A DNA stretch of 64,000 nt. Source: Glycomyces buryatensis (GTDB lineage Bacteria; Actinomycetota; Actinomycetes; Mycobacteriales; Micromonosporaceae). Below the pieces are notes generated by a model. It worked only from the letters and a program-made list of their open reading frames with translations. It did no database searches and was not told the origin of the DNA. How positions within the stretch are numbered: the stretch's first letter is position 1; each line of letters starts with the position of its first letter. Positions 62,571 to 64,000 of this stretch are shown here, piece by piece. Location: NCBI RefSeq assembly GCF_004912275.1, contig NZ_STGY01000025.1, positions 124,001 to 188,000 on the forward strand, written 5' to 3'. The translations under genes were made by a program, and so were the position numbers.

Positions 62571-62876
62571 ATGGCCGGTGTAGCAATGGACACAGAGACA
62601 GTCGCGCAAGGCGCGACTGACACTGTGAACGCCAAGCTGTCTGTCGACGGGAACCTTGACCGTCTGAAGGCGCTCTGCGACGAACTCGCTGCGTCCTGGA
62701 CCGGCGCGGGTGCCACCGCGTTCAACCAAGTCATGCAGCAGTGGGACGCCGAGTCGGCGAAGCTGCTCGAAGCCCTGCAGGAGATCGCGGACCAGCTCGA
62801 CTCGTCCTCGGCCGCCCAGGCTGAGATGGACGCCGACTCTCAGAGCGACTTCAGCAACTTCGACGGCGATCTCTAG
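62571..62876 (+). CDS. WXG100-family protein (EsxB/CFP-10-like)
   Basis: A 101-residue helical-hairpin protein with the turn motif W43-T-G45 (AASWTGAGATAFN). It is the first gene of the WXG100 pair. The second of two adjacent ATGs was taken as start because GGAGG is then six bases upstream. In ESX systems the pair is secreted as a heterodimer and is needed for export of other substrates. The C-terminus ends FSNFDGDL without a clear YxxxD/E signal. Confidence 0.93.
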   Translation: MAGVAMDTETVAQGATDTVNAKLSVDGNLDRLKALCDELAASWTGAGATAFNQVMQQWDAESAKLLEALQEIADQLDSSSAAQAEMDADSQSDFSNFDGDL

Positions 62877-62919
62877 AAACAACCCCCCCGATACCAAGCA
62901 AGGAAAGAGGTGAACCGTC

Positions 62920-63204
62920 ATGGGTCGCATTGCAATGAGCTACGAAGAGCTCGACGCAGCGTACTCCGAGATCCTGTCGCAGTCGGGCGAGATGGAAGGC
63001 ACCCTCAGTGACCTCCGTTCGCAGCTGGACAACATGGACTGGCAGGGTGCGGACCTTGAGGCTTACAACGAGTCCAAGGCGCAGTGGGATGCCGCGTTCG
63101 AAAAGATCAATGAGATCTTGCAGGGCGTCGGCAACGCTGTGAACAACGCCAAAGAGCGCTACCAGAACACCGAAGCCTCGAACGCGGCTCGTTTCGCTGG
63201 CTAG
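62920..63204 (+). CDS. WXG100-family protein (EsxA/ESAT-6-like) with YxxxE signal
   Basis: A 94-residue WXG100 protein with W41-Q-G43 at the hairpin turn and a C-terminal YQNTE (81-85), which fits the YxxxD/E general secretion signal of actinobacterial T7SS substrates. GAGGTGA stands six bases upstream of the ATG. It lies 43 bases after its partner and is followed by terminators. As the member with the export signal, it would lead the heterodimer to EccC. Confidence 0.94.
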   Translation: MGRIAMSYEELDAAYSEILSQSGEMEGTLSDLRSQLDNMDWQGADLEAYNESKAQWDAAFEKINEILQGVGNAVNNAKERYQNTEASNAARFAG

Positions 63205-63231
63205 AAACTTCCTCGTCGCGACGAGAAAGGG

Positions 63232-63267
63232 AAACCCGGGCAGATCGCGGGATCAGCCCGGGTTTCT
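63232..63267 (+). terminator. Terminator of the WXG100 operon
   Basis: GAAACCCGGGC pairs with GCCCGGGTTTC, starting 27 bases after the stop, followed by TTA. Confidence 0.8.
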
Positions 63268-63387
63268 TAGTGCCCGCATGACGCCGCATGGTGCCTGAGT
63301 TCGCTTCGGCATCGCAGCGACAAGGCCGCTGTAAGGCGGTGGCGAGTCAGCTGTAAGGCAATGGCCAGGTAGCGGCGAGACGGCATT

Positions 63388-63434
63388 GCAAAGGCGCGGA
63401 GCCCGACCAGAATGGTCGGGCTCCGCGCCTTTGC
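63388..63434. terminator. Bidirectional terminator between the WXG100 genes and the second mycosin gene
   Basis: A perfect 22-base stem (GCAAAGGCGCGG... paired with ...CCGCGCCTTTGC) around the loop GAA. The 308-base gap 63205-63512 otherwise holds only an imperfect direct repeat based on GCTGTAAGGC. Confidence 0.9.
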
Positions 63435-63512
63435 CTCAAGTCGGGCTCGCACTCTTCTAGAGGGTGACCTCGTCTGGACTGTGGCCCTGAAAAGCGCCTC
63501 TGCGCCGCGCCG

Positions 63513-64000
63513 CTAAGCGGTGTCCTCGGCCCCGGCCTTGACCGGTAGCCGGTCCACATCACGGGTGCCGGGGCGCCAACCGCGCTTGCGGCCATCGGGA
63601 ACGATCTTCCGCAGCACGAGCACCAGCGTGATGACGACGATCGCAATGCCGATGCTCGCCCAGGCGACCGTCTTCGCGGTCGAAAGCGGGTCGTAGTCGA
63701 CGTCGATGCCCGCGATGGAGCGCTGCTCGGCGTCGGCCGGCGGCGCCGGCGATTCGGACTCGCCATCCTCGCTCGGGTCCGGGGCGGTCAGCGCGGCCGC
63801 GACATTGAGGACTCCGTAACCCTGGTAGCGGTTGAAGTCGTCCGGTGGGGGGAGCGCGGTGTCCTTCAAACGGTCCGAGATCCACTTGACGTCCGTCGTC
63901 TTGCCGAACTCCCCCTTGAGCAGCGCGGCCGCCCCGGACACGAACGGCGCGGCGAAGCTGGTGCCCGAATCCGTGAACCAGCCGCCACCCGGGAATGGCA
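63513..64000 (-). CDS. mycP: Second mycosin-type protease, C-terminal part (runs off the right edge)
   Basis: About 162 codons are inside the window. The minus-strand frame enters with GTSFAAPFVSGAAALL, the catalytic-Ser block of subtilisin-like mycosins in its classical form. It continues with a YGVLNVAAAL segment, an acidic Pro-rich linker, and a single membrane helix (TVAWASIGIAIVVITLVLVL) followed by only about 30 cytosolic residues. This is the normal mycosin layout and contrasts with the gene at 55684. The catalytic Asp and His lie beyond the edge. The gene may belong to the eccE side of the ESX locus. Confidence 0.9.
   Translation of the reverse strand, partial: PFPGGGWFTDSGTSFAAPFVSGAAALLKGEFGKTTDVKWISDRLKDTALPPPDDFNRYQGYGVLNVAAALTAPDPSEDGESESPAPPADAEQRSIAGIDVDYDPLSTAKTVAWASIGIAIVVITLVLVLRKIVPDGRKRGWRPGTRDVDRLPVKAGAEDTA

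Overview
The window comes from a high-GC Gram-positive actinobacterium. The evidence is the frequent GTG/TTG starts, a GTP-dependent PEP carboxykinase, a conservon-type sensor kinase with a roadblock protein, an Ehu-type ABC importer, and an actinobacterial ESX-type VII secretion system (EccB, EccC, EccD, two mycosins, a WXG100 pair). The gene content resembles Glycomycetaceae or neighbouring families, but that is an inference without a database search. No rRNA, tRNA, CRISPR array, insertion sequence or phage gene was recognised.

Layout. (1) 1-5.7 kb: the 5' end of a PhoH-like gene on the minus strand, then a plus-strand cassette of a small helical protein, an unknown helical protein, an FtsK/SpoIIIE-like ATPase, a small membrane protein and an unknown protein with a possible ribbon-helix-helix end. 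(2) 6-22.5 kb: housekeeping and accessory genes. These are pckG, a short-chain cis-prenyltransferase, a VapBC module, a nicotinamidase, ctaD, a sensor kinase with a roadblock partner, KtrAB potassium uptake, an ehuBCDA-like importer with a divergent GntR regulator, and a secreted SGNH esterase. (3) 22.5-31.5 kb: the ESX core, with eccD-eccB on the minus strand divergent from eccC. (4) 31.5-43.6 kb: an accessory block of membrane-anchored proteins in three paralogous classes (A, B, C). It is laid out as an inverted duplication of a divergent A/C pair around a B pair, plus a further B pair. A decayed copy of the eccC 3' end lies at the far side of this block. (5) 43.7-57.3 kb: more single-pass and multi-pass proteins, an ATPase with a DUF234-like C-terminus, a first T7SS effector-like cassette (helical partner, DUF1023 alpha/beta hydrolase, lipoprotein, 4-TM proteins), and a mycosin with a long cytosolic Pro/Gln-rich tail. 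(6) 57.4-64 kb: a large PPE/WXG-like protein, a second hydrolase cassette, the WXG100 pair, and the C-terminal part of a second mycosin at the window edge.

How it fits together. EccB, EccC, EccD and mycosin are core parts of an ESX channel; EccE is not in the window and may lie to the right. The WXG100 pair and the two DUF1023 hydrolases with helical partners are the likely substrates. The many proteins with one TM segment and an extracytoplasmic domain could be cell-surface partners, immunity-type proteins or substrate-specific accessories. Their function is unknown. The duplications, gene scars and remnants show that the region right of eccC is a recombination hot spot, as expected for an effector/accessory island.
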